From Treponema peruense (GTDB taxonomy: Bacteria > Spirochaetota > Spirochaetia > Treponematales > Treponemataceae): DNA of 64,000 nucleotides. Shown here one piece after another: positions 1 through 6,309 of the stretch (position 1 is its first letter; every line of letters starts with the position of its first letter). Where the stretch lies: contig NZ_CP064936.1 of assembly GCF_016117655.1 (NCBI RefSeq), forward strand, positions 1,984,001 through 2,048,000, read 5' to 3'. The position numbers and the translations under genes are program-made. Under the pieces are notes generated by a model that saw nothing but the letters and a program-made list of their open reading frames with translations, had not been told where the DNA came from and made no database searches.

Positions 1-9
1 TCATTGAAT

Positions 10-882
10 TTACTCCAATTTATTTACATATTCTGATATATAATTAACAAGACACTGATAAAAAACGGAATTTCTATAAATATTATACGAATGATGATTC
101 AAATGATTTTTGTCATAAAAGTTTTTAATTTCACTTAAAGCAAATAATATATCTTCAATATACTTGCTTTTGAAATTATGAGTAGCAGAAGAAGTATTCA
201 ATAAATAAACATAGAGTTCATCATACAAAAATACTGCACTTTTAATTTGATAAAAATAATGAAGATTAAATACATAATCCTCACAGACAAGCAAATCTTC
301 TCTAAATCTAATTCCGTTCAATAAACTAGCACAGAAAAGTTTATTGACTGGAGAATGCAGTACTACAGCATTCTCCAGTCTTGAGCGTAAGCGAATAATT
401 TTTTGAAGAAATTCACGTCGATTTTTACAAACTGTATTTTTTTTTATTTTCTTTTTATAATTATTTTTAAGAGTTTCATATCCAGCAATTTGCTGTATTC
501 CGCACATAATAAAATCAGAATTATTATTAATCGCAGCTTCATACATTTTTTGCATATAATCCGCTTCAATCAAGTCATCACTATCTACAAAACAAATCCA
601 CTCACCTTTAGCCACATCCAGCCCGACGTTACGCGCAGAACTAACACCGCCGTTTACTTTATGAATCACTTTTATTCGACTGTCTTTTACAGCATACTCA
701 TAACAAATAGCAGGAGAATTATCAGGGCTTCCGTCGTCAACTAAAATCAATTCAAAGTCAGTAAATGTTTGATTAAGTATAGAATCAACGCAACGGCGCA
801 GATATTTTTCAACATTGTAAACAGGAACAATGCATGAGATTTTTGGAGTTATTTGATATTGTTCTGAAATTTGATTTTCCAT
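10..882 (-). CDS. Family 2 glycosyltransferase
   Basis: This 290-residue protein probably transfers a sugar from a nucleotide-sugar donor to a surface glycan or lipid carrier. The GT-A fold starts near residue 14 with ISCIVPVYNVEKYLRRCVDS, followed by ILVDDGSPDNS and, near residue 100, the metal-binding DSDD of ICFVDSDD. The C-terminal half is unremarkable and no membrane segment is seen. The gene is complete and ends 10 bp from the window edge, so its downstream neighbours are not visible. No Shine-Dalgarno sequence precedes the ATG. Its AT-rich codon use matches the pyruvyl transferase remnant nearby and differs from the housekeeping genes, so it is probably part of a surface-polysaccharide locus. 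The sugar specificity cannot be read from the sequence. Confidence 0.88.
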   Translation of the reverse strand: MENQISEQYQITPKISCIVPVYNVEKYLRRCVDSILNQTFTDFELILVDDGSPDNSPAICYEYAVKDSRIKVIHKVNGGVSSARNVGLDVAKGEWICFVDSDDLIEADYMQKMYEAAINNNSDFIMCGIQQIAGYETLKNNYKKKIKKNTVCKNRREFLQKIIRLRSRLENAVVLHSPVNKLFCASLLNGIRFREDLLVCEDYVFNLHYFYQIKSAVFLYDELYVYLLNTSSATHNFKSKYIEDILFALSEIKNFYDKNHLNHHSYNIYRNSVFYQCLVNYISEYVNKLE

Positions 883-934
883 AGTGTTTTTGCACTACGA
901 AAAAGTTTGTTGTGTTTAATAAACAGGTAAGAAA

Positions 935-1357
935 TTATAACTGGTCTATTGTAATTACTGGAATCTTACTGAACTGGAGTAACTGTTTATCATTGCCAAA
1001 ATACAAGTCGCAACTGCTGCAAACTGCACAAGACAATTGAAAAGAATCCATTGCTTTGAAATCCTTGAAATCAGCTCTGATTTTTGCAGCTTGATGCGCA
1101 ATTTCATTCGTAATGTCAAGAACTGTAAAATTCAGATCATTCAAAAATTTCTCAAAGCGATAAACTTGTTCAAGATCCATATTTCTGTAGGGATATACAC
1201 AATATTCCTCAACAGTAATAGTTGATGTAACAAATTCAATTTGCTTCCGATAACATTCTTGAAAAAATGATTTTACTTTGTCAAAAAAGAATTCATTCCT
1301 TTCCAAATAGTATATAAAAGGTGCGGTGTCAAAAAAAACTTTGTTAAACTCTGTCAT
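935..1357 (-). CDS. PIN-domain toxin, VapC-like
   Basis: A PIN-fold protein of about 140 residues, the size of VapC-type ribonuclease toxins that cut tRNA or rRNA with Mg2+. The first acidic residue lies in VFFDTAPFIYYLE near the N-terminus, a second acidic segment is STITVEEYCVYP, and the third is KAMDSFQLSCA with a further Asp in DLYFGNDKQLL. I prefer the ATG at 1357 over an in-frame GTG at 1363. It overlaps the 3' end of the upstream antitoxin gene by 14 nt, so the two are translationally coupled. All expected acidic positions appear present, so the toxin looks intact. Confidence 0.8.
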   Translation of the reverse strand: MTEFNKVFFDTAPFIYYLERNEFFFDKVKSFFQECYRKQIEFVTSTITVEEYCVYPYRNMDLEQVYRFEKFLNDLNFTVLDITNEIAHQAAKIRADFKDFKAMDSFQLSCAVCSSCDLYFGNDKQLLQFSKIPVITIDQL

Positions 1358-1559
1358 CAGCACGCATTTCTTTCATATATTTTTCAACATTCTGTCCGCG
1401 GTCTGATTTTACCACGTAAGAATCCCAGTCAACAGCCCTACGAGTTTTTTGTTCCGGAGAAAGAATCGTAACCATAACTTTTTGCCCCTGACGTAATGAA
1501 ACATCTTCATCAAGAACAATATTTGTTCCATTGTAATAGGCGTTTACAGTCTGATACAT
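1344..1559 (-). CDS. Antitoxin of a VapBC-like pair
   Basis: A 71-residue protein directly upstream of, and overlapping, the PIN toxin gene; the position makes it the cognate antitoxin. The N-terminal half (YYNGTNIVLDEDVSLRQGQ, then KVMVTIL) looks like the small beta-strand DNA-binding fold of AbrB/DUF104-type antitoxins. The polar C-terminal tail rich in Asp, Lys and Met would bind the toxin. The start is set by a strong GGAGG six bases before the ATG at 1559; a TTG at 1571 would place that SD inside the gene. Its promoter is listed separately. The antitoxin family assignment is tentative. Confidence 0.7.
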   Translation of the reverse strand: MYQTVNAYYNGTNIVLDEDVSLRQGQKVMVTILSPEQKTRRAVDWDSYVVKSDRGQNVEKYMKEMRADDRV

Positions 1560-1588
1560 ATTTACCTCCAAAAAAAAACTCTATACTT

Positions 1589-1617
1589 AATATAACATCC
1601 CAGTTTTCTGTTGTCAA
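1589..1617 (-). promoter_or_regulatory. Sigma-70 promoter of the VapBC-like pair
   Basis: On the minus strand TTGACA (1612-1617) is followed by a 17-bp spacer and TATATT (1589-1594). The predicted transcript has a leader of about 25 nt carrying the GGAGG of the antitoxin, so here the antitoxin is read first with a normal SD. Confidence 0.7.
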
Positions 1618-1626
1618 CAAACTTTT

Positions 1627-2791
1627 CTAATGCATTTCCTCCTTTTGTTTATGATTATTCTCTTCCAACGCAATTTTCAAAAATTCTTCTGATTCTTTTT
1701 TCAAAGTAAAATCTTTATCAACTGAATAAGATTTATCAAGAATTTTAAAATCAGTATCTGTAATATATCTTTCACCGCATCCTGTCATTTCAAATAAACT
1801 TTCAAGTCTGGAATTCATTCCGCTGTTTAAACCATTTAATTTAATTGCTGCAAATTTCTTTTCAAACAAAACACTGAATACACAGCAATGAAAACTGTTT
1901 GTAATAACATATTCCGCGTTATCCACAAGGCGAAGCCATTCAGATACTGTTGCAAAGTTTTTTTTGAAATTATCAATACAGGCATTTCCAGTAACATATT
2001 GAACATCCAGATTATTCTTCTGGGCAAAATTCCAAACTGTCTTTTTGTCAAACCTTCCACCATTTTCTAAATAATAAAAAAGAATATAAGGTTTTGAAGG
2101 AGTTTGAATCTTCTCTTCTTTATAAATAGTTCTGTAAATTTCAGCATTTAAAAGCAGTGCCGGATCGCACACCCATTTTGCGTCATTTCTACCAATTTGT
2201 TTACAAAGATTGATTCCATTTTTTCACGTACACTAATAAAATCAAAATTTTTAAGAAGTTTTTGTATTTCACTCTTTTCATTCCCTAAGAAATTATTTCG
2301 CCCCCCCAACTGGCAGCATATGAAATTCGTTTTGTTTCAGACTTTCCAAAATCAAGGAAATATGAATGAATGACATTTTTAAAAATACGTAAATTACCTT
2401 TTCCAAAATTCCAGACTTGATCACTTCCAACAATATAAGCATCTGCTTCAGGCGGATTTGATTTCAATTCTTCGAAATTAGAATATGCTTTATCTGAGAA
2501 TTTAAAATAATTTTTTCTGAATTCACAAAAATGTCTTGAATGTAATTCATTTTCTTTTTTTGAATCTGCAATTCTTTTCTTTTGAACAAAAAATTTAAAT
2601 AAAATAATCGGATTCAAAGCTTTCAGAATTCTAACAAAGAAATTTGTTCTGCCCAAATCATTTTCATAATTATATCTAATCAAAAAAGCGTCATGCCCAG
2701 CATTCCTTAAATATTTTTGCAAAGCATAAGCCTGAAGCTGCTGCCCGTAATTGTCTTCACTCCACCAAAAAGTAAGGATTCCTATCTTCAT
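1627..2791 (-). pseudogene. Polysaccharide pyruvyl transferase, two frameshifts
   Basis: The N-terminal part (ATG at 2791, start MKIGILTFWW) has the GQQLQAYALQKYLR and DAYIVGSDQVWN segments of the polysaccharide pyruvyl transferase family, which moves pyruvate from PEP to surface sugars. The C-terminal part (from about 2172) has CDPALLLN and ITNSFHCCVF. Reading stops after AASWGG. Adding one G to a run of seven (plus-strand C run 2301-2307) restores a frame through KLLKNFDFISVREK; adding one A to a run of six (plus-strand T run 2219-2224) then joins it to LCKQIGRNDAKWVCDP. Both breaks are single-base losses in homopolymers, so they may be true decay or sequencing error. The ATG follows the upstream stop by one base. 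Confidence 0.8.
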
Positions 2792-2792
2792 T

Positions 2793-3005
2793 TTACTCTC
2801 CCCAACATCTTCTTAACCGCTTTAATTCCTTTATCGCCAAGTATTTTTCTTCCACAACGACACGCTGCTCTGCCCTTGTTTCAATTGCAATATTTCCTGC
2901 AGCAAGTTTTGCAGCTCGCTTTAACATAAACGGGTCAGTTCCGCTAAGTTTGTCCTGCGAATAAAAATTCTCTGCAGCCTCAATCAAATGTTTTGTAAGG
3001 CTTCG
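2793..3005 (-). pseudogene. In-frame continuation after a TGA, 70 codons
   Basis: This stretch lies in the same frame as the Cys-rich gene immediately upstream and begins right after its TGA (3006-3008). It encodes about 70 charged residues with no Met start and no SD near a usable codon. It ends one base before the ATG of the pyruvyl transferase gene. It reads most simply as the former C-terminal part of the upstream protein, cut off by a nonsense codon; readthrough or selenocysteine is possible but weakly supported. No family recognised. Confidence 0.45.
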
Positions 3006-3542
3006 TCAGTGTAAAGGTTTGCCGCATGTACATTTTTTATCTTCACATGCAAAAACACTTACCTGTCGTCCAGGTTCAAAAGCAAGATTGTGTTCAAACA
3101 TATGCGCCACATAATCGCAATCTTTGGCGTTCAGAACTTTGCCACTTTCTTCATACAGTAAACCGGCTTCATCATCGGTCATTTTTTTTGAACAAAAGTC
3201 AAATATATTTATCTGTCGCTCACACCAGTTTTCAAACTTAATTTCAGGAACAAGATCCCCGCCGGGGCCAAGACAAACGCCACAGCTGTTGCGTACATCA
3301 CCGCCCTTTAGTGAGCAATATAATAGAAGAAAGTCGCTATTTTCAGAAATCCGTCGCAAAATTCCAGCAAGGTCGCTCCATTTTGGGCAGGAAGTTACAA
3401 TAATATCGCTTTCGCACCATGCTCCTCCGGCCGGTGTCCTAAGAAAATTGAACATCTGCTCCACGTCGCTGTTATTGACCAGAGAAATATCTTCATAACT
3501 TAATAAAAGCGAGGTTCGCTGCACAGCTTCTCTCCAAAACAT
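3006..3542 (-). CDS. Unrecognised Cys-rich protein, possibly truncated
   Basis: About 178 residues from the ATG at 3542 (a TTG at 3578 is also possible). I do not recognise the family. Cysteines are frequent: VTSCPKW, LLYCSLKGG, SCGVCLGPGG, NWCERQ, DFCSKK and a terminal CEDKKCTCGKP, which could bind metal. There is no signal peptide or membrane segment. The frame continues for 70 codons past the TGA, and the next gene in the row is frameshifted, so this may be a decaying gene. It is divergent from the XRE regulator, with little room between the two starts. Function unknown. Confidence 0.5.
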   Translation of the reverse strand: MFWREAVQRTSLLLSYEDISLVNNSDVEQMFNFLRTPAGGAWCESDIIVTSCPKWSDLAGILRRISENSDFLLLYCSLKGGDVRNSCGVCLGPGGDLVPEIKFENWCERQINIFDFCSKKMTDDEAGLLYEESGKVLNAKDCDYVAHMFEHNLAFEPGRQVSVFACEDKKCTCGKPLH

Positions 3543-3584
3543 AAATGGTTGCGTATTGTCAATAATAAAAAACCTCAATTGACG

Positions 3585-3590
3585 TATTAT
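3585..3590 (+). promoter_or_regulatory. -10 box six bases before the XRE gene
   Basis: TATTAT ends exactly six bases before the ATG at 3597, with no SD between. No convincing -35 lies 17 bp upstream, so this is the weakest of the leaderless-type promoters in the window. Confidence 0.4.
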
Positions 3591-3596
3591 AGACTT

Positions 3597-3917
3597 ATGT
3601 CCAACAACTTTAGAGAAAATTTAAAAGACGAACTTGAATATCAGGATATAACTATTAAAGAACTATCTCTAAAAACAGAAATCTCAAACCGATCAATAGA
3701 AAATTATCTGAGCAAGCGCGAATCTATTCCGCCGGCAGACTATGCTGTAAAAATTGCAAAAGCACTCGGCGTCACAGTTGAATACCTTGTCACCGGCCGG
3801 AATCCCGACTGCACAACACCCGACAAAACCCAGCAGATTTCACGAATGCTCCATAAATGTACCGAAGACCAAAAATCAGCCGTACTCTCACTTTTACAGG
3901 CATTTGCCGCAAAATAA
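3597..3917 (+). CDS. XRE-family transcriptional regulator
   Basis: A 106-residue protein with an N-terminal Cro/CI-type helix-turn-helix: ITIKELSLKTEISNRSIENY, then the typical third helix and PPADYAVKIAKALGVTVEYL. The C-terminal part (KTQQISRMLHKCTEDQ) is a short helical tail. An upstream in-frame start at 3549 would add 16 residues, but the ATG at 3597 begins just before the conserved fold. The wHTH-like gene starts three bases after its stop, so the pair is probably co-transcribed. It could be a phage-type or antitoxin-type regulator; no toxin partner is seen beside it. Confidence 0.75.
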   Translation: MSNNFRENLKDELEYQDITIKELSLKTEISNRSIENYLSKRESIPPADYAVKIAKALGVTVEYLVTGRNPDCTTPDKTQQISRMLHKCTEDQKSAVLSLLQAFAAK

Positions 3918-3920
3918 AAA

Positions 3921-4127
3921 ATGTACATACCAACAAAATGCGAAAAATCAGTTCTGGAATTTTTTAAGAAAAAACAGATAAAAACACTCACAAAAGAACA
4001 GATTGCAGATTCTTCATCCGGAATAAAAAACGCACTTCCCGCACTGGAAGGTTGTGTCGCAAAGGGTTATCTGACTTATTCAACCGCAGGCTACACCCTC
4101 ACCCCCGCCGCAGATGACATACTTTAG
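3921..4127 (+). CDS. Small winged-helix-like protein
   Basis: A 68-residue protein, three bases downstream of the XRE gene. The order of segments (KEQIADSSSGIKNALPAL as a recognition-helix region, then GYLTYSTAGYTLTPAAD as a wing) resembles a winged helix with no other domain. It may act with the XRE protein. The stop codon touches the start of an intergenic repeat. No named family can be assigned. Confidence 0.5.
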   Translation: MYIPTKCEKSVLEFFKKKQIKTLTKEQIADSSSGIKNALPALEGCVAKGYLTYSTAGYTLTPAADDIL

Positions 4128-4183
4128 AACGATTGAGCAAGTATCAACTTGCGATTGAGTTCAATTAGTGCGCGTAAGCGCAC
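4127..4183. repeat. Dispersed two-hairpin intergenic repeat, copy 1
   Basis: Starting at the stop of the small gene, this copy has GCAAGT and ACTTGC arms around a short loop, flanked by GAAC and GTTC, followed by a second hairpin GTGCGC-GTAA-GCGCAC. The same arrangement is found at 31944-32000, and its right half at 4943-4973. Confidence 0.7.
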
Positions 4184-4196
4184 ATATAAATAAGGC

Positions 4197-4251
4197 AGTT
4201 GTGCAACAACTGAAGTTTTTAAGAACGGCGCTATCTCCGCCGTTCTTAAAA
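4197..4251. terminator. Bidirectional hairpin terminator
   Basis: A small hairpin CAGTTGT-gca-ACAACTG (4197-4213) is followed by a 14-bp stem, TTTTAAGAACGGCG (4217-4230) pairing with CGCCGTTCTTAAAA (4238-4251). The T/A flanks allow termination in both directions. It separates the XRE pair from the TA module. Confidence 0.75.
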
Positions 4252-4271
4252 TACATACTTTGAAAATAAAC

Positions 4272-4300
4272 TTGACCCGATGTAACAATTATGTTACATT
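4272..4300 (+). promoter_or_regulatory. Promoter and operator of the toxin-first TA module
   Basis: TTGACC (4272-4277), a 17-bp spacer and TACATT (4295-4300). A perfect inverted repeat ATGTAAC-N6-GTTACAT (4280-4299) covers the spacer and -10, as expected for autorepression by the HTH antitoxin. The ATG of the toxin lies six bases after the -10, so the transcript should start at or next to the start codon. Confidence 0.8.
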
Positions 4301-4306
4301 AGAAGC

Positions 4307-4585
4307 ATGAGAGTTAAATTCCGCGTATTAATCAATAAGCAGGGGACCAAACAGATAAAAAAAGCTCCGCCTACTGTCAGGTTGCTGCTTAGTGATTTAA
4401 TTTCAGATATAGAAGAAAAAGGTCCTATTCGAACAGAATGGAAAAACTTCAGTGACTTGGGAAAAAACAAATATCACTGTCATTTAAATTACAGTTATGT
4501 TGCTTGCTGGTATTATGATAAAAAGGCAGATGCCTATTTAGTGGAGGTAACTTATGCAGGTAGTAGAGAAAACGCGCCATATTAA
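4307..4585 (+). CDS. RelE/HigB-type toxin
   Basis: A 92-residue basic protein with the compact RelE-like fold order: a helical region (TVRLLLSDLISDIEEKGP), then the strands WKNFSDLGKNKYHCHL, YSYVACWYYDK and YLVEVTYAG. Such toxins cut mRNA at the ribosome. It precedes its antitoxin gene and overlaps it by 32 nt. The ATG is six bases downstream of the -10 box and has no SD, so translation is predicted to be leaderless. The family is inferred from size, fold pattern and context rather than from a diagnostic motif. Confidence 0.75.
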   Translation: MRVKFRVLINKQGTKQIKKAPPTVRLLLSDLISDIEEKGPIRTEWKNFSDLGKNKYHCHLNYSYVACWYYDKKADAYLVEVTYAGSRENAPY

Positions 4586-4922
4586 TGCAACTCTCAGCGG
4601 AAGGGGAATTCCTCTTATAAAAGAAGCCATATTAAAAGCATATCCAAAAGCAATAATTCGTGAAGATGATACAGATGAAGAATATATTGACTGGGATGAA
4701 TCTGATCTGGCAAAAGAAATAAGGGCAGAAAGAACCCCTGGACTTGTTTTGGCAGCCTATCGTGAAAGAGAAGGACTTACTCTTGTTCAGCTTGCAGAAA
4801 AAGTAGGAACAAAATATACTGCAATCAGTGCAATGGAAAACAACAGAAGACCCATTGGTTTAATTATGGCAAAAAAACTGGGAAAAGCACTTAATGTTGA
4901 CTATAAAAAATTTCTTGAATAA
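4554..4922 (+). CDS. XRE-type antitoxin
   Basis: A 122-residue protein whose C-terminal half is a Cro/CI helix-turn-helix (LTLVQLAEKVGTKYTAISAM, then RPIGLIMAKKLGKALNVDY). The N-terminal acidic segment (REDDTDEEYIDWDESDLAKE) is a likely toxin-binding region. A strong GGAGG (4543-4547) sits six bases before the ATG, inside the toxin gene. It should bind the inverted repeat over the module's promoter. The contrast between a leaderless toxin and an SD-driven antitoxin would keep antitoxin in excess. Confidence 0.82.
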   Translation: MQVVEKTRHINATLSGRGIPLIKEAILKAYPKAIIREDDTDEEYIDWDESDLAKEIRAERTPGLVLAAYREREGLTLVQLAEKVGTKYTAISAMENNRRPIGLIMAKKLGKALNVDYKKFLE

Positions 4923-4942
4923 CTGTCTAGATCTTTTGTATA

Positions 4943-4973
4943 TTGAATTCAATTAATACGCGTAAGCGCACAC
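4943..4973. repeat. Partial copy of the two-hairpin repeat
   Basis: This fragment matches the right half of the repeat at 4127-4183: TTCAATTAATACGCGTAAGC compared with TTCAATTAGTGCGCGTAAGC, followed by GCACA. The left hairpin is missing. Confidence 0.5.
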
Positions 4974-4981
4974 GTCTATAA

Positions 4982-5032
4982 AACAAACAGGCTGTTCCAA
5001 AAGGACATACCTTAAGGAACAGCCTGTTTGTT
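4982..5032. terminator. Strong bidirectional terminator hairpin
   Basis: A 17-bp perfect stem (AACAAACAGGCTGTTCC, 4982-4998, with its complement at 5016-5032) encloses a second short AAGG/CCTT stem. It lies between the convergent TA module and cysK and can serve both. The T tract is weak on either side. Confidence 0.75.
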
Positions 5033-5080
5033 ACAAATCAATCAACTTTCTTCTATATATATGCGTTTATTTTGCAAATC

Positions 5081-6016
5081 TTACTCTGCAAAGAGTGCTG
5101 TAGAAAGATAGCGGTCGCCGGAATCAGGAAGAAGAGCAACAATTGTCTTTCCCTTGTTTTCCGGACGTGCAGCAAGAATTTTTGCAGCCTTGAGTGCAGC
5201 ACCCGAAGATATTCCTACAAGAATTCCTTCAGAACGTGCAAATATTTTTCCTTCTGCAAATGCATCTTCATTTTCTATAGGAATTATCTCATCATAAATC
5301 TTTGTATCCAGTGTATCAGGAACAAATCCCGCTCCGATTCCCTGAATTTTATGAGGACCGGCAACTCCCTTTGAAAGAACAGGGCTTGTAGCAGGTTCAA
5401 CAGCAACAATCTTTACAGCAGGGTTCTTTTCCTTAAGGTATCCGCCTATTCCGCTGATTGTTCCGCCTGTACCGACTCCGGCTACAAAAATATCTACTTT
5501 GCCGTCTGTCTGCTTCCAGATTTCGGGACCTGTTGTCTCGCGGTGTGCCTTGGGGTTTGAAGGATTAACAAACTGTCCAAGAATAACAGAACCCGGAATT
5601 GAATTGTGAAGTTCTTCGGCCTTTGCAATTGCTCCCTTCATTCCCTTTGTTCCGTCAGTAAGAACAAGTTCGGCACCGTAGGCCTTAAGAAGATTGCGTC
5701 TTTCTACACTCATTGTTTCGGGCAAAGTAAGGATTGCCTTGTATCCCTTTGCAGCAGCAACACTCGCAATGCCTATTCCGGTATTTCCCGAAGTCGGTTC
5801 AATAATTGTAGCGCCAGGTTTAAGTACTCCGCTCTTTTCTGCATCTTCAATCATTCTGAGCGCAATTCTGTCTTTTACGCTTCCCGCCGGATTCAGATAT
5901 TCAAGTTTGGCAAGAATAACAGCACCTTCAATTCCTGACTTCTTTACGTAATTATTCAGCTTTAATATAGGTGTGTTTCCGATAAGTTCCAATGCGCTTT
6001 CTTTAATGTCTGCCAT
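5081..6016 (-). CDS. cysK: Cysteine synthase A (O-acetylserine sulfhydrylase)
   Basis: A PLP enzyme of 311 residues, the usual length, that makes cysteine from O-acetylserine and sulfide in the cytosol. The PLP lysine is K48 in NPAGSVKDR, followed by the TSGNTGIG loop near residue 75, the phosphate loop [10 protein letters not shown] and the C-terminal PDSGDRY segment. An AGGAGG lies four bases before the ATG at 6016. It is a single gene between its own promoter and a hairpin terminator. Two matching palindromic sites flank its promoter, which suggests repression by a dimeric regulator linked to sulfur or iron-sulfur status. Confidence 0.95.
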   Translation of the reverse strand: MADIKESALELIGNTPILKLNNYVKKSGIEGAVILAKLEYLNPAGSVKDRIALRMIEDAEKSGVLKPGATIIEPTSGNTGIGIASVAAAKGYKAILTLPETMSVERRNLLKAYGAELVLTDGTKGMKGAIAKAEELHNSIPGSVILGQFVNPSNPKAHRETTGPEIWKQTDGKVDIFVAGVGTGGTISGIGGYLKEKNPAVKIVAVEPATSPVLSKGVAGPHKIQGIGAGFVPDTLDTKIYDEIIPIENEDAFAEGKIFARSEGILVGISSGAALKAAKILAARPENKGKTIVALLPDSGDRYLSTALFAE

Positions 6017-6040
6017 AAATCCTCCTGGCGTTTTTATTTT

Positions 6041-6059
6041 CCTACTTAATCTATAGGTT
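6041..6059 (-). promoter_or_regulatory. Operator 2 of cysK
   Basis: On the minus strand this site reads AACCTATAGATTAAGTAGG, nearly the same as operator 1 (AACCTATTGACATAGTAGG). It lies just downstream of the predicted transcription start, where a bound protein would block RNA polymerase. Confidence 0.55.
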
Positions 6060-6067
6060 ATAAGTAT

Positions 6068-6102
6068 ATATTAAAATATTAAACCTACTATGTCAATAGG
6101 TT
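6068..6102 (-). promoter_or_regulatory. cysK promoter with operator 1
   Basis: On the minus strand TTGACA (6091-6096), a 17-bp spacer and TAATAT (6068-6073). The -35 lies inside an inverted-repeat site with CCTA and TAGG arms (6082-6102). The site shape is reminiscent of Rrf2-family regulators (IscR, CymR); this is inference from layout, not a match to a known motif. Confidence 0.65.
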
Positions 6103-6156
6103 TTTGTAGTTTTTATTCATAAAATTTCCAATTCTTTTGTTTGATTTCTTTCTTCC

Positions 6157-6203
6157 ATAATTAGCGTAAAATAAATAAAAATTTATAAAAAAACGCTAAT
6201 TAT
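6157..6203. promoter_or_regulatory. Long-arm inverted repeat upstream of pflB
   Basis: Perfect 11-bp arms ATAATTAGCGT (6157-6167) and ACGCTAATTAT (6193-6203) are separated by 25 bp of A/T-rich DNA. The centre lies about 80 bp upstream of the predicted pflB start site, and no gene reads into it, so it is more likely a protein-binding site than a terminator. Confidence 0.5.
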
Positions 6204-6224
6204 AGTATTTTTTATAAAAACAGG

Positions 6225-6253
6225 TTGAAAGTTTTATTTGAATGGTTTATAGT
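6225..6253 (+). promoter_or_regulatory. pflB promoter
   Basis: TTGAAA (6225-6230), a 17-bp spacer and TATAGT (6248-6253). The predicted leader is about 50 nt and ends with an AGAGG before the ATG. Confidence 0.65.
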
Positions 6254-6309
6254 TAAAGAGGTCATTTAATATCGTTACTTAAACTAATTTATATCAAAGA
6301 GGTTGCAAA

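Noticed and set aside
2981-3008. Bacterial SECIS element after the TGA at 3006
   Set aside because: The hairpin is short, A/T-rich and has no conserved loop G/U pattern, and the TGA is not in a redox-type Cys context. Kept only as a low-weight alternative.
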